Assembly (NCBI RefSeq): GCF_900110065.1
Contig: NZ_FOCI01000007.1
Location: 1-64,000, forward strand
Length of the DNA: 64,000 bases
Origin: Loktanella fryxellensis
GTDB lineage: Bacteria; Pseudomonadota; Alphaproteobacteria; Rhodobacterales; Rhodobacteraceae
Direction of reading: 5' to 3'
A program made the translations under genes and the position numbers. How positions within the stretch are numbered: the first letter of the stretch is position 1; every line of letters starts with the position of its first letter. This document shows positions 27,301-37,122 of this stretch, one piece after another. The notes beneath the pieces were generated by a model. The model saw only the letters and a program-made list of their open reading frames with translations, was not told the origin of the DNA and made no database searches.

Positions 27301-27816
27301 GGCGATGGCGCTGCGGGGCATGCCGTCGTGCTTGGCCTCTTCCGGCTTTTGCACCAGCACGAGGCCGCCGTGGTTCTTGATGTCGCGCACGCCCTGACTG
27401 CCGTCGCTGCCGGTGCCGGACAGGATGACGCCGACGGCACTCACGCCGGAATTTTGCGCAAGAGAGGTCAGGAACACGTCGATGGGTCGCCGGACACCGC
27501 GCGGCTGGGCGAACTTCTCCGTATGAAAGCGGTCCTCAACGATTGTCAGCATCTCTCCGGGGGCGATCAGATAGATGTGGCCCGGCTCTACCGGGCCACC
27601 ATCGGTGGCGACCACCACGGGGCTGTCCGTGCGTCGGTCAAGCAGTTCCTGCATCAGACTGTCGTGGTCCGGGTCGAGGTGCTGGACGATGACGAAGGTC
27701 ATCCGCTGCTGGCCCGGCAGGCGTTCGAGAAAGCCCTGGATCGCCTCGAGCCCGCCGGCGGACGCGCCGATGCCCACGATGATCAGCTGGGACGGCGGGT
27801 CGATGGGGTCGGTCAT
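24334..27816 (-). CDS. CheB-CheR-PAS-HWE sensor histidine kinase
   Basis: The 1160-residue multidomain protein starts with a CheB-type methylesterase domain (IVGIGASAGGLEAI, IVQHLDPDHD, ILSGTGSDGSQG) and a CheR methyltransferase domain (IWVAGCSTGEEAYSVAI). A long coiled coil of NEEL-type repeats, two PAS domains and a C-terminal HWE kinase follow. The kinase has the phospho-acceptor His in MQELQHRVKNMLAN, HELATNAAKYGA and the WxE motif in FRWTETGG. No transmembrane helix is present. Such CheB/CheR-fused HWE kinases sense light, redox or stress in alphaproteobacteria. The ATG at 27816 has GGAG before it and puts the CheB domain at the N-terminus. It is divergent from a LOV protein 79 bases away. 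Confidence 0.9.
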   Translation of the reverse strand: MTDPIDPPSQLIIVGIGASAGGLEAIQGFLERLPGQQRMTFVIVQHLDPDHDSLMQELLDRRTDSPVVVATDGGPVEPGHIYLIAPGEMLTIVEDRFHTEKFAQPRGVRRPIDVFLTSLAQNSGVSAVGVILSGTGSDGSQGVRDIKNHGGLVLVQKPEEAKHDGMPRSAIATGACDLVVPVGEIVPVLEDFFDHIGNMTTGAMTDGELIQRVARHLRNRTGHDFSEYKPGTLLRRIAVRMSILGIATSQDYLRHLIDAPAEADLLFSSILINVTSFFRDADVFQTLRETVIPDLVTQVGAQATLRIWVAGCSTGEEAYSVAIVLHDTMERLNIWPSVSIFATDIDEDALRVARRGEYGNDIADQMPVSILQRHFRPRADGYVVNDTLRNMIRFSNQSLIKDPPFSQLDMVTCRNVLIYLEKPLQRAVISAFHYGLRENGLLVLGNSEAINNGKSLFTDVSRSARVFSRLPGPPARLDLRPSDRPVTRPTAQAADANIEPTHPYGADIMAHFAPPYMVLSDTSDLVYASTTATQFLQVKAGRPQTSVLKLIRPELESTLGRLLRLDYKMDTVQTILFDGDIGGQRRRLRIGGHVIADAQILVVFEEQTIDTTAPQHASNVADTDSHTYLRELEAELDMARARLRATMEDLETSNEELKSSNEEMMSMNEELQSANEELTTTNDELNTKIAEIRDANADMANLIESNKVSTIFLDADLRLRRFTPEARNQFRFVTADLGRPLDDIGSDLDVPTILKDCRAVIARREMVETEYQGRDGGTYRARIVPFEGDGNLGDGGVVLSLFDVTQLHQLAQEADAQRTLSEQRLTEIEDLYNVSPQAMGMLDRNLTYVRVNQRLADLAGLSMDELIGKPLGLLSPAMRDQMASLSRQVLDADARFENRQFQGAVRGDPDADRIWETDWYPVLHDEEVAGVGLNIRDVTERIQMQHELRRIMQELQHRVKNMLANVLALVSRASRDATVDRAVFVALSRRIQALAQTHKLLTQSNWASASLSQILEPELTSIYGTDRVELKGPEIVVNARAALSLGMAVHELATNAAKYGAFQQAGGKVRLSWVRQDDGERDLYIFRWTETGGPVPQDTGDNGFGTKLIRSTIVGSLDGTVEFLWEPSGLTCVMTIPVAALIEIPHDSIFNSAELQPSLR

Positions 27817-27895
27817 GGGTGGCTCCGGCGGTACAAAACGCTTAGGTATCAAATAATGCATTGAGGCGACTGGTCGAGTGTCGGAGGGATACGCG

Positions 27896-28417
27896 GTGGC
27901 GACATTGAACATCGAAGAGGTCGCCCAGCGGCTGGACAAGGCGACGGTTTCGATGTCGATCGCGGACGCTGCGGTGTCCGACATGCCGTTGGTCTATGTC
28001 AATCCGGCGTTCTGCGCGGTCACGGGATACGATGCGTCCGACATGATCGGTCGCAACTGCCGGTTCCTGCAGGCGGATCTGGACAACGAAGACCCGCGCC
28101 ACATCGTGAGGGAGGCGCTGGACAAGGGCACCGGCGCACAGGCGGTGTTCCGCAACAGGCGGCGCGACGGGTCCGAATTCAACAACCTGCTGATCCTCGA
28201 ACCGCTGCACGACCGCGCCGGTGCGCTGGCCTATGTGGTGGGTGCGCAGTTCGTGATGGACCGCACCACGCGCCCGGCGATGGCGGCCGAACACGGCCTC
28301 AAGGTCGTGCACGAGATCGACAAGCTGCTGGCGCTGAACGACCGGTTGCGGGCCACGTCGCGGCAGGCGCTGGCGCGGTCGATGGCCGCAACCGTGCGGC
28401 TGTGGCTCGACCGCTGA
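27896..28417 (+). CDS. Short LOV blue-light photoreceptor
   Basis: The 173-residue protein is one LOV (PAS) domain with short N- and C-terminal helices. The flavin motif GRNCRFLQ is exact, with the adduct-forming Cys at residue 55. Flavin-contacting Asn and Gln are visible in EFNNLLILEPL and VVGAQFV. The C-terminal helix (VHEIDKLLALNDRLRATSRQ) resembles that of the short Rhodobacter protein RsLOV, which has no effector domain. GTG at 27896 was chosen because GGAGG lies 8 bases upstream; a GTG at 27878 is the alternative. It is divergent from the HWE kinase, suggesting partnership. Confidence 0.93.
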   Translation: MATLNIEEVAQRLDKATVSMSIADAAVSDMPLVYVNPAFCAVTGYDASDMIGRNCRFLQADLDNEDPRHIVREALDKGTGAQAVFRNRRRDGSEFNNLLILEPLHDRAGALAYVVGAQFVMDRTTRPAMAAEHGLKVVHEIDKLLALNDRLRATSRQALARSMAATVRLWLDR

Positions 28418-28433
28418 TCGACAGCTTGTCCGA

Positions 28434-29165
28434 CTACAGCTTATAGGTCGGCAACGACACGAAAGCCTCGCGCAACGCATTGCCCCAACCCGCCGAGATC
28501 TGGTGGAACACCGGATCGTCCGCCTCGACCCGCGTGCGGTTGAAGATCTCGTAGGTGTCTTTTTCGTACAGCATGATGTCGAACGGCAGGCCGACCGACA
28601 GGTTCGACTTGATGGTGGAATCGAACGACACCAGCAGCAGTTTGACCGTGTCCTCGAACGTCATCTCGGGATCGTAGGCACGCACGAGGATCGGTTTGCC
28701 GTACTTCGTTTCGCCGATCTGGAAGAACGGGGTTTCGTCGGTCACTTCGACGAAGTTGCCTTCGGGATAGACCATGAACACGGTGGGAATGCCGCCCTTG
28801 ATCTGGCCGCCGACGATCACCGTGGCGCGGAAATGCGCACCCGACGTGTCACCCATGGGGGACGAATAGGCGATGACTTCCTGCAGGGTCGCGCCGACCA
28901 GACGGGCGACCTGGAACATCGTCGGTTCGCGCATGATGCTCGGATCGCGTTCCGCAGCGGACTTGCTGCGTTCTTCCAGTAAGGAAATCAGCGACTGGGT
29001 GGTGGCCAGATTGCCGGCGGTCATGATCGTAATGACGCGCTCGCCCGGCGCCTCCCAGGTGAACATCTTGCGGGTCATGGAGAAGTTGTCGACGCCCGCG
29101 TTCGTGCGGGTGTCCGACATGAAGACGAGGCCGCGGTTCAGGCGCAGGCCGACGCAATAGGTCAT
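28434..29165 (-). CDS. Anbu-type 20S proteasome-like peptidase
   Basis: The 243-residue protein starts MTYCVGLRLNRGLVFMSDTRTNAG, the hallmark of Anbu (ancestral beta subunit / proteasome-type protease). Thr2 would become the N-terminal nucleophile after Met removal. The family-conserved Asp of SDTRTN and Lys of MTRKMF are present. Length fits the family. Anbu proteins self-assemble into rings, and their substrates are not established. It is the last gene of a five-gene cluster with transglutaminases, an alpha-E protein and an ATP-grasp protein, a combination conserved in proteobacteria. Confidence 0.93.
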   Translation of the reverse strand: MTYCVGLRLNRGLVFMSDTRTNAGVDNFSMTRKMFTWEAPGERVITIMTAGNLATTQSLISLLEERSKSAAERDPSIMREPTMFQVARLVGATLQEVIAYSSPMGDTSGAHFRATVIVGGQIKGGIPTVFMVYPEGNFVEVTDETPFFQIGETKYGKPILVRAYDPEMTFEDTVKLLLVSFDSTIKSNLSVGLPFDIMLYEKDTYEIFNRTRVEADDPVFHQISAGWGNALREAFVSLPTYKL

Positions 29166-29195
29166 GGGAAATCTCTGCTTTAGGTCAATGCGACC

Positions 29196-29993
29196 CTACT
29201 GCTGCACCTGCAAAGTCACAATCAGCGATTCATCCCCCGGACCCATGCGCAGGCCCTGGACGGGGGCGGCATCGCGGGCGTCGCGTCCCACCGCCAGACG
29301 CACATAGCGCGTATCCGGGCTGATCCCGTTGCTGACGTCGAACCCGACCCAGCCCAGCGTCGGCAGATGAACCTCGGCCCAGGCGTGGCTGGCGTCTTGA
29401 TCCACACGGTCGTCCATCATCAGATAGCCCGAGACATAGCGCGCCGGCAGACCCGCCACACGCGCCGTGGCGATCATGATATGGGCATGGTCCTGGCACA
29501 CGCCGACGGCACCAGCCAACGCCTCTTCCGCCGTGGTCTCCATATAGGTCTGGCCCGTCGCATAGGGCACGGCGGACAGGATGGTGGCGGACAGCGTGTG
29601 CAGATCGGCCAGCAGGTTGGTCGATACCTTCAACGGCTTCGCCAGAGTGCGGATGCCACGGCTGGGTTCGGTCAGGGGCGAGGCCTGCTCGAAATGCCAC
29701 AGCGGCGCCGCGCCATAGACCTTGCCCAGCACACCCGCCTTGTCGTGGGTCGTGACGGTGCCGCTGGCGGTGATGACAAGATCGGAAGATCCGCGGGTGG
29801 TATTCACCAGATCCATGACGTTGCCATGGTGGTCAGCGCAGGTCAGCTCGATCACGCCACCCGTCACGGTCACGGTCCAGTCCTGCACCGTCTGCATCCC
29901 GTTCGACGGGGGCCGCAGCCGCAGCCGTTGCAGGGCATAGCCGACCGGCTGGTCATAGTCGTAGCGTGTCGTGTGGGTGATGCGCAGGTCCAT
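29196..29993 (-). CDS. Transglutaminase-like cysteine protease family protein
   Basis: The 265-residue protein has an N-terminal beta domain (MDLRITHTTRYDYDQPVGYALQ, the usual leader) and a transglutaminase core. The catalytic triad is the Cys of GAVGVCQDHAH, the His of DASHAWAEVHLP and the Asp of GWVGFDVSNG. It has no signal peptide and is likely cytosolic. It lies 9 bases after the alpha-E gene and 30 bases before Anbu. In this cluster such enzymes are thought to make or cleave amide or isopeptide bonds on peptides built by the ATP-grasp partner; the substrate is unknown. Confidence 0.92.
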   Translation of the reverse strand: MDLRITHTTRYDYDQPVGYALQRLRLRPPSNGMQTVQDWTVTVTGGVIELTCADHHGNVMDLVNTTRGSSDLVITASGTVTTHDKAGVLGKVYGAAPLWHFEQASPLTEPSRGIRTLAKPLKVSTNLLADLHTLSATILSAVPYATGQTYMETTAEEALAGAVGVCQDHAHIMIATARVAGLPARYVSGYLMMDDRVDQDASHAWAEVHLPTLGWVGFDVSNGISPDTRYVRLAVGRDARDAAPVQGLRMGPGDESLIVTLQVQQ

Positions 29994-30002
29994 GATCCGT
30001 CC

Positions 30003-30944
30003 CTATCCGTAGAACTGGTAGTCGCGTTCGATCAGCAGACCGAGCGCATTGTTGTCCTGAATGAAGGCGGTGATGAACTCGTGCAGCCCCTCGTCGAAAA
30101 TCGACGCGATGGTGCGTTTCCGCAAGCCCTGCAACATCTGGTCCGCATGGTCATGGCAGGCGTGCCGCGTGCCGTACTCCTCGGCCAGATGATTCATGTT
30201 CTCGACCAGTCCCTTCATCGAGAACATCAGACTGCGGGGCAGGCGCGGATCGAGGATCAGGAACTGCGCCACGCTGGCGGCCGTCATGTCCTCTTCGTCC
30301 AGCCAGCGGAAGGCGCGGTGTGCGGACACGCTGCGCAGGATGGTTTCCCACTGCACGTTGTCCAGCGACGATCCCACGAGGCTGACCGAAGGCAGCAGCG
30401 TGTAATATTTCACGTCGATGATCCGCGCCACGTTGTCGGCGCGCTCGATGAAGGTGCCGATGCGGGCGAAGTCGTAGATGTCGTTGCGCAGCATCGTGCC
30501 ATGCAGCGCGCCGCGCACCAGCGACGACTGCGACCGGATCACGTCCAGAACGCGGGGCAGGTCGGTTTCGCGGATCGGCTTCTTCAGCAGCTCCTGCATG
30601 GTCATCCAGTGGTCATTCACCGCGGTCCAGACCTCGACCGTCAGGGCGGTGCGGACCAGACGGGCATTGTCGCGGGCCGCCTTGATGACCGAATACACCG
30701 ACGACGGATTGTCCTTGTCGCGCAGCAGGAAGTCGATGGTGTTGGCGGCGTTGTGGTCCGTGTGCTTGCGGCTGTAGTCGTCGCAGACACCGGCGGTCGT
30801 CACCACGCTTTCCCATTCGCTGGACGTATCCTGCGAACGTGTCAGCGCGATACGGAATCCGGCCTCGACCAGTCGTGCGGTGTTTTCGGCGCGTTCGAGG
30901 AAGCGGAACATCCAGAACAGTCCGCCTGCGGTTTTTCCCAGCAT
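30003..30944 (-). CDS. Alpha-E domain protein (DUF403)
   Basis: The 313-residue all-helical protein matches the alpha-E (DUF403) family, with the leader MLGKTAGGLFWMFRFLERAENTARLVEAG and a middle segment RADNVARIIDVKYYTLLPS. The Glu-rich helical repeats give the family its name. Its biochemical role is not known, but it almost always accompanies the circularly permuted ATP-grasp protein, here 2 bases upstream, and a transglutaminase, 9 bases downstream. Confidence 0.92.
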   Translation of the reverse strand: MLGKTAGGLFWMFRFLERAENTARLVEAGFRIALTRSQDTSSEWESVVTTAGVCDDYSRKHTDHNAANTIDFLLRDKDNPSSVYSVIKAARDNARLVRTALTVEVWTAVNDHWMTMQELLKKPIRETDLPRVLDVIRSQSSLVRGALHGTMLRNDIYDFARIGTFIERADNVARIIDVKYYTLLPSVSLVGSSLDNVQWETILRSVSAHRAFRWLDEEDMTAASVAQFLILDPRLPRSLMFSMKGLVENMNHLAEEYGTRHACHDHADQMLQGLRKRTIASIFDEGLHEFITAFIQDNNALGLLIERDYQFYG

Positions 30945-30946
30945 GT

Positions 30947-32374
30947 TCAGTCCTCCAGCACCCAGGTATCCTTGGTGCCGCCTCCTTGGCTGGAATTCAC
31001 GACGAGCGACCCTTCCGTCAGGGCGACGCGGGTCAGGCCGCCGGGCGTGATGTTGATCCCCTCCGGGCTGACCAGCACATAGGGGCGAAGGTCGACGTGG
31101 CGCGGCGCCAGCCCCTTCTTGACGAAGATCGGCACGGTGGACAGCGACAGCGTGGGCTGCGCGATGTAGTTGCCGGGACGTGCGCGGAGCTTGTCGGCGA
31201 AATCGGCCAGCTCCTTCTTGCTGGCGGCGGGACCGACCAGCATGCCGTAACCGCCGGACCCGTGCACTTCCTTGACGACGAGGTCGGCGAGGTTGTCGAG
31301 GACGTATTTCAGGCTGTCCGGTTCGCCGCAGCGGAACGTCTCGACATTCTTCAGGATCGCCTTTTCGCCGGTATAGAACTGCACGATGTCGGGCATGTAG
31401 CTGTAGATCGCCTTGTCGTCCGACACGCCTGTGCCGGGCGCGTTGGCGATGGTGATGTTGCCCGCGCGGTAGACGTCCATGATGCCGGGCACGCCCAGCA
31501 TGGATTTCGGATTGAACGTCAGCGGGTCGAGGTATTCGTCGTCCACCCGGCGATAGAGCACGTCGATCTGCTTGTAGCCGCGCGTCGTGCGCATGGCGAT
31601 ATGGCCGTCCACCACGCGCAGATCGTGCCCCTCGACCAGTTCCGCGCCCATCTGGTCGGCAAGGAACGAGTGTTCGTAATACGCCGAATTGTAGATGCCC
31701 GGCGTCAGCACGGCGATCACCGGCTTGCCGCCGCAGGACTTCGGTGCGGACGCCGCCAGCGACCGGCGCAGGTTCTTGGGATAGTCGCTGACCGGCTGCA
31801 CCTTGATGCGGCTGAAGAGCTCCGGGAACATCTGCAGCATCGTCTCGCGGTTTTCGAGCATGTAGCTGACGCCGGACGGTGTGCGGGCATTATCCTCGAG
31901 CACGAAGAAGTCGTCTTCACCGGTGCGGACGATGTCGGTGCCAACGATGTGGGTGTAGACGTCGCCCGGCGGCGAAAAGCCCATCATCTGCGGCAGGAAC
32001 GCGGCATTGCGTGCGATCAGATCGATCGGGATGCGGCCTGCGCGCAGGATTTCCTGACGGTTGTAGATGTCGTGCAGGAACGCGTTGATCGCCCGCACGC
32101 GCTGTTCGATGCCCTTCGACAGCTTCGTCCATTCGCGGCTGGAAATGATGCGCGGCACCAGATCGAACGGGATCAGCCGTTCCTGCGCCGCGACCTGACC
32201 ATACACGTTGAACGTGATGCCCGTCCTGCGGAAAAAAGCCTCGGCCTCTTTCGACTTGCGTGCGAACCGGCCGGGGGGCTGTTCGTCGTACCACGCCTTG
32301 TAACCGTCATAGGGGGCGCGGACACCGTCGTCGCCCACGCGCATCTCGTCGAAGTGATCTGGTTTTGTGCTCAT
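30947..32374 (-). CDS. Circularly permuted ATP-grasp type 2 protein (DUF404/DUF407)
   Basis: The 475-residue protein is a circularly permuted ATP-grasp enzyme of the class predicted to ligate amino groups to carboxylates. Segments seen include FNVYGQVAAQERLIPFDLVPRI, RAINAFLHDIYNRQEIL, GVPGIMDVYRAGNITIANAPGTGVSDDKA, VKEVHGSGGYGMLVGPAA and a C-terminal LVVNSSQGGGTKDTWVLED. ATP-binding and Mg-binding residues lie in the last two blocks. ATG at 32374 was chosen over one 13 codons upstream because conservation starts after it. It is the second gene of the five-gene cluster. Confidence 0.92.
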   Translation of the reverse strand: MSTKPDHFDEMRVGDDGVRAPYDGYKAWYDEQPPGRFARKSKEAEAFFRRTGITFNVYGQVAAQERLIPFDLVPRIISSREWTKLSKGIEQRVRAINAFLHDIYNRQEILRAGRIPIDLIARNAAFLPQMMGFSPPGDVYTHIVGTDIVRTGEDDFFVLEDNARTPSGVSYMLENRETMLQMFPELFSRIKVQPVSDYPKNLRRSLAASAPKSCGGKPVIAVLTPGIYNSAYYEHSFLADQMGAELVEGHDLRVVDGHIAMRTTRGYKQIDVLYRRVDDEYLDPLTFNPKSMLGVPGIMDVYRAGNITIANAPGTGVSDDKAIYSYMPDIVQFYTGEKAILKNVETFRCGEPDSLKYVLDNLADLVVKEVHGSGGYGMLVGPAASKKELADFADKLRARPGNYIAQPTLSLSTVPIFVKKGLAPRHVDLRPYVLVSPEGINITPGGLTRVALTEGSLVVNSSQGGGTKDTWVLED

Positions 32375-32435
32375 GATTGAAATGTTAGTGCTTTCTGGAT
32401 GAACTGCAAACAAATCGGGCAGAGCGGACGATTTC

Positions 32436-33212
32436 CTATTCTGCCGTGACCGAAACCGTCTGTTCGTTCAGCATGGCCGATCCGAATGCGGTCAGAAAAG
32501 CGACGTCGGCCGCATCGCGACCGACGCCGACCACGATCATGCGGTCCGGCGTGGTCATGCCGGTCGGGTCGATCAAGTGCCAGCCACCGTTCAGATAGAC
32601 TTCGGTCACGGCGTGGAAATCCGGCGGGGTCACATCCGGGCTGTAGACGCTGACGATCCGCGCGGGGATGGCGCAGGACCGGCAAAAGGCGATCAGCAGA
32701 TGCGCAAAATCACGGCAGACGCCGCGCCGCGCGTCGAACGTGTCCTGCGCCGTGGTATCGCCGTCGCTGCTGTCGTTGTCATAGGTCAGGTTGTCGGTGA
32801 TCCACTGCGCCATCGCCTTGACCTTGCGCCCGCCGGCCAGGTGGCCGAACGTCTCCTGCAGAAACTCCGTGAACCCGTCAGCGGTGCAGTAGCGGCTTGG
32901 CATCAGGTATTTCACCGTCGGCGCGTTCAACTGATAGAGCGGCGTTTCCGACAGATATTTCATCCGGGCCACGGGACGGTTCACGGTGATCTGCGCCGAA
33001 TAGGTCAGGATCAGGTCGCCGTTCGTTTCCAGCCAGATGCGGTTGCCGATGCCCTCCTCGGCGGGCATGTCGCGGAACGACTTGTAGGCCGCGATTTCCG
33101 TGTTTTCCCACGTCACGACCTGAAAGGCGTCTGTCATCGCCCGGATCTGCAGCAGCACGGTGCACGGCTGCGGTACGCCATAGTTCAGTCGCACAGTGAT
33201 CTGGCTGTCCAA
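32436..33212 (-). CDS. Transglutaminase-like protein, first gene of the Anbu cluster
   Basis: The 258-residue transglutaminase has its triad in ARRGVCRDFAHLL (Cys), DFHAVTEVYLNGGW (His) and HLIDPTGMTTPDR (Asp). It differs from the second transglutaminase of the cluster in its N-terminal half (SQITVRLNYGVPQPCTVLLQI), so the two are not recent duplicates. The open frame can start only at TTG (33212) or later; TTG keeps the conserved N-terminal strand, although the ribosome-binding site is weak. It leads a run of five genes in one direction. Confidence 0.88.
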   Translation of the reverse strand: MDSQITVRLNYGVPQPCTVLLQIRAMTDAFQVVTWENTEIAAYKSFRDMPAEEGIGNRIWLETNGDLILTYSAQITVNRPVARMKYLSETPLYQLNAPTVKYLMPSRYCTADGFTEFLQETFGHLAGGRKVKAMAQWITDNLTYDNDSSDGDTTAQDTFDARRGVCRDFAHLLIAFCRSCAIPARIVSVYSPDVTPPDFHAVTEVYLNGGWHLIDPTGMTTPDRMIVVGVGRDAADVAFLTAFGSAMLNEQTVSVTAE

Positions 33213-33280
33213 GGTCGATATCCCGTCAGGAGGTTGATGACGATGCCGGACCGGCGGGGGACTGGCGCACAGCCGCTATG

Positions 33281-33901
33281 TCATACCACCGCAAGGCCGC
33301 CAAGACCCGCGATCCGCGCCACCACCGGATCAAGGCCCTGATCGTGGCGGAGTGCCGTAAAACACACGGTTCCCGCCCCCCGCATCCGTGCTGCATCCCG
33401 CGCCATCACCTCGAGCGAGGCACCCACATGCGGGGCCAGATCGGTCTTGTTGATGACGAGGATGTCGGACCGGGTGATCGCGGGGCCGCCCTTGCGGGGA
33501 ATTTCCTCTCCCGCCGCCACGTCGATGACGTAGATCGTCAGATCCGCCAGTTCGGGGCTGAAGGTGGCAGACAGGTTGTCGCCGCCGCTCTCGATCAGCA
33601 CCACGTCCAGATCCGGGTGACGGCTGCGCATCTCGGCCACGGCAGCAAGGTTGATGCTGGCATCCTCGCGGATCGCGGTATGCGGGCAACCGCCGGTTTC
33701 CACGCCGATGATCCGGTCGGACGGCAGGATCTGCATGCGCATGAGCGCCTCGGCATCCTCCTGCGTATAGATGTCGTTTGTGATGACGCCGATGGACAGC
33801 TGGTCGCGGAAGCGGAGCGCCAGCTTCGCCGTCAGCGTCGTCTTGCCGGCGCCCACCGGGCCGCCGATCCCGATGCGCAGCGGGCCGTGGGGGGAAGTCA
33901 T
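33281..33901 (-). CDS. ureG: Urease accessory GTPase UreG
   Basis: This 206-residue SIMIBI-class GTPase drives GTP-dependent nickel insertion into urease together with UreD, UreE and UreF. It has the P-loop [11 protein letters not shown], the metal-binding Cys-Pro-His motif in [30 protein letters not shown] and the nucleotide-specificity motif [11 protein letters not shown]. The ATG at 33899-33901 overlaps the ureF stop by 4 bases. It is the last gene of the urease operon. Confidence 0.97.
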   Translation of the reverse strand: MTSPHGPLRIGIGGPVGAGKTTLTAKLALRFRDQLSIGVITNDIYTQEDAEALMRMQILPSDRIIGVETGGCPHTAIREDASINLAAVAEMRSRHPDLDVVLIESGGDNLSATFSPELADLTIYVIDVAAGEEIPRKGGPAITRSDILVINKTDLAPHVGASLEVMARDAARMRGAGTVCFTALRHDQGLDPVVARIAGLGGLAVV

Positions 33902-34560
33902 GAGCGGAAAATCCTCGGTTGCAGGGTTTCGTGACGCATGGCCGCGATTTCGGCCATGAAGGCGCTGGTGCCGATGTCGTCCAGCGTCCAATCGACGGCA
34001 CCGGCCGCCAGTGTGCGGCAGGTCGGCGCGACCCGCAACAGCAGCGCCTGCGCGCGGGTCTGCCCCAGCGGCATCGCCCGCTGCGCCGCCGACACGAGGC
34101 CCGCGGCAAAGGCAAAGAGATAGGTCTGCAAGGTGGGGGTTAGCGCGATGCCCTGCATCCGCGCGGCGGCACCGACAGCCACCGGCAGGCACAGGGGCGG
34201 CAGGGTGGTGCCCCACACCGCATTCACCGTCTGGCAAAACGCTTCGCCCTGCGCACTGGTTTCCAGCAACCGTTCGCGCGCGGGCGACAGGGCGCGGGCC
34301 AGTGCGTCGATGCAGGCGGGATCGTCGTGGCGATACGCCTCGGCCAGCAGGATCGCGTCGGTGCGTCCGGTGCCGTCTGTCATGACCGTGTGCAGCCAGT
34401 CGCCCAGATCATCCGCATGTCGGATGTTGTGGTCGGCGATGGCCTGTTCCAGCCCATGCGAATAGCCGAAGGTTCCCAGCGGAAAGCCCGGCGACAGCCA
34501 CTGCATCAGCGTCAGCAGGCCGTCGTCGGGTGTCACCGGCAGGTGGCGGTCAATGTGCAT
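33898..34560 (-). CDS. ureF: Urease accessory protein UreF
   Basis: The 220-residue helical protein carries the family leader [23 protein letters not shown], and mid-protein segments with the Gln/Gly-rich [10 protein letters not shown]. It forms the UreD-UreF-UreG complex that activates apo-urease and gates GTP hydrolysis by UreG. It overlaps ureE by 11 bases upstream and ureG by 4 bases downstream. Confidence 0.95.
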   Translation of the reverse strand: MHIDRHLPVTPDDGLLTLMQWLSPGFPLGTFGYSHGLEQAIADHNIRHADDLGDWLHTVMTDGTGRTDAILLAEAYRHDDPACIDALARALSPARERLLETSAQGEAFCQTVNAVWGTTLPPLCLPVAVGAAARMQGIALTPTLQTYLFAFAAGLVSAAQRAMPLGQTRAQALLLRVAPTCRTLAAGAVDWTLDDIGTSAFMAEIAAMRHETLQPRIFRS

Positions 34561-35026
34561 GGGGCAGGGTGCGCCCGTGACCGTAGGCGCCGCCTTCCGG
34601 ACGGAAGGGCGCCTCGACCACGGTGACCGTGGCCCCCAGATGGTCGGCCAGCATGTGACCGATCACCGGGTCGCGCAGGATCAGCAGGTGATCGTCCGCG
34701 AACTGGCACGGCATGTGCCGGTTCCCGATGTGCCACGCCAGCCGCGCCAGATCACCGGTGACACGGTACAGCGGCTCGTCCGCCGCCCGGATGCCGACCG
34801 TGCGCCCGTCGTCCAAGGCCAGCAGGTCGCCATCGTTCAACGAGGTGGTGTGTTCCAGATCGACAAGAACATCCGTCCCGCCGTCCGTGGTCAGCATCTT
34901 GCGCCGCAACAGACGCGCGTCATAGGTCAACGTGCAGGTGTCGAACGGCTCGGGGGCATGGTGATGCCTGTGCCCGTCGCCATGATCGTGGTGCTGCACC
35001 AGATGCCGTGCGGTGGGGTGCGTCAT
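34550..35026 (-). CDS. ureE: Urease nickel metallochaperone UreE with an N-terminal His-rich extension
   Basis: The 158-residue nickel chaperone has a peptide-binding domain and a metal-binding domain with the conserved IGNRHMPCQF and a dimer-interface nickel-binding His. In many UreE proteins a His-rich tail lies at the C-terminus. Here a strong His cluster (HHDHGDGHRHHH, residues about 12-23) is at the N-terminus, and the C-terminus has only a short [10 protein letters not shown]. This suggests nickel storage at the opposite end. It starts 28 bases after the DUF1127-type gene and overlaps ureF. Confidence 0.92.
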   Translation of the reverse strand: MTHPTARHLVQHHDHGDGHRHHHAPEPFDTCTLTYDARLLRRKMLTTDGGTDVLVDLEHTTSLNDGDLLALDDGRTVGIRAADEPLYRVTGDLARLAWHIGNRHMPCQFADDHLLILRDPVIGHMLADHLGATVTVVEAPFRPEGGAYGHGRTLPHAH

Positions 35027-35054
35027 GCCGCACCCCCGGCACTGGTCCGTGCCG

Positions 35055-35279
35055 TCAGACGGCCATCAGGTCGCGGAAGACATGGTGCACGATCCGGTCG
35101 CGGGCGATGCCCTTGTGCGCCAGTTCCGCGTCGCTCAGCGCTTCCAGCGCCTTGATCCGATCCACGCGCGAGGCACGGACCATGTAGGCGTTGAAACCCT
35201 GCCCGATCGTCGCGAAGAACGCGTCGATCTGGGCGCGGATGGCAAAGTCGGTGGGTGTATCGTGGGTCTGCGTCGTCAT
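35055..35279 (-). CDS. Small DUF1127-like protein inside the urease operon
   Basis: The 74-residue protein ends with the DUF1127-type motif LEALSDAELAHKGIARDRIVHHVF, usually linked to small regulatory proteins of alphaproteobacteria. It is preceded by a helical region. It lies between ureC (129 bases upstream) and ureE (28 bases downstream) on the same strand, and is not a usual urease component. A role in nickel, RNA or nutrient-stress regulation is possible but not shown. Confidence 0.7.
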   Translation of the reverse strand: MTTQTHDTPTDFAIRAQIDAFFATIGQGFNAYMVRASRVDRIKALEALSDAELAHKGIARDRIVHHVFRDLMAV

Positions 35280-35408
35280 TGGAAACCTTGTCTGCGGCCC
35301 GTGCCGCTGTCGATTGCATCAGGCCTCCCCCCTTGGTATTGAAAATAGCGTCGGCGGTGCCGACCACAACTGCGTTTCCTGCAACCCCGCTGCCCACCTG
35401 CGCCACCC

Positions 35409-37118
<1,710 letters not shown>

Positions 37119-37122
37119 GGGC

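Noticed and set aside
32375-32413. Extended start of the ATP-grasp gene
   Set aside because: The added 13 residues show no family similarity; the ATG at 32374 precedes the conserved region.
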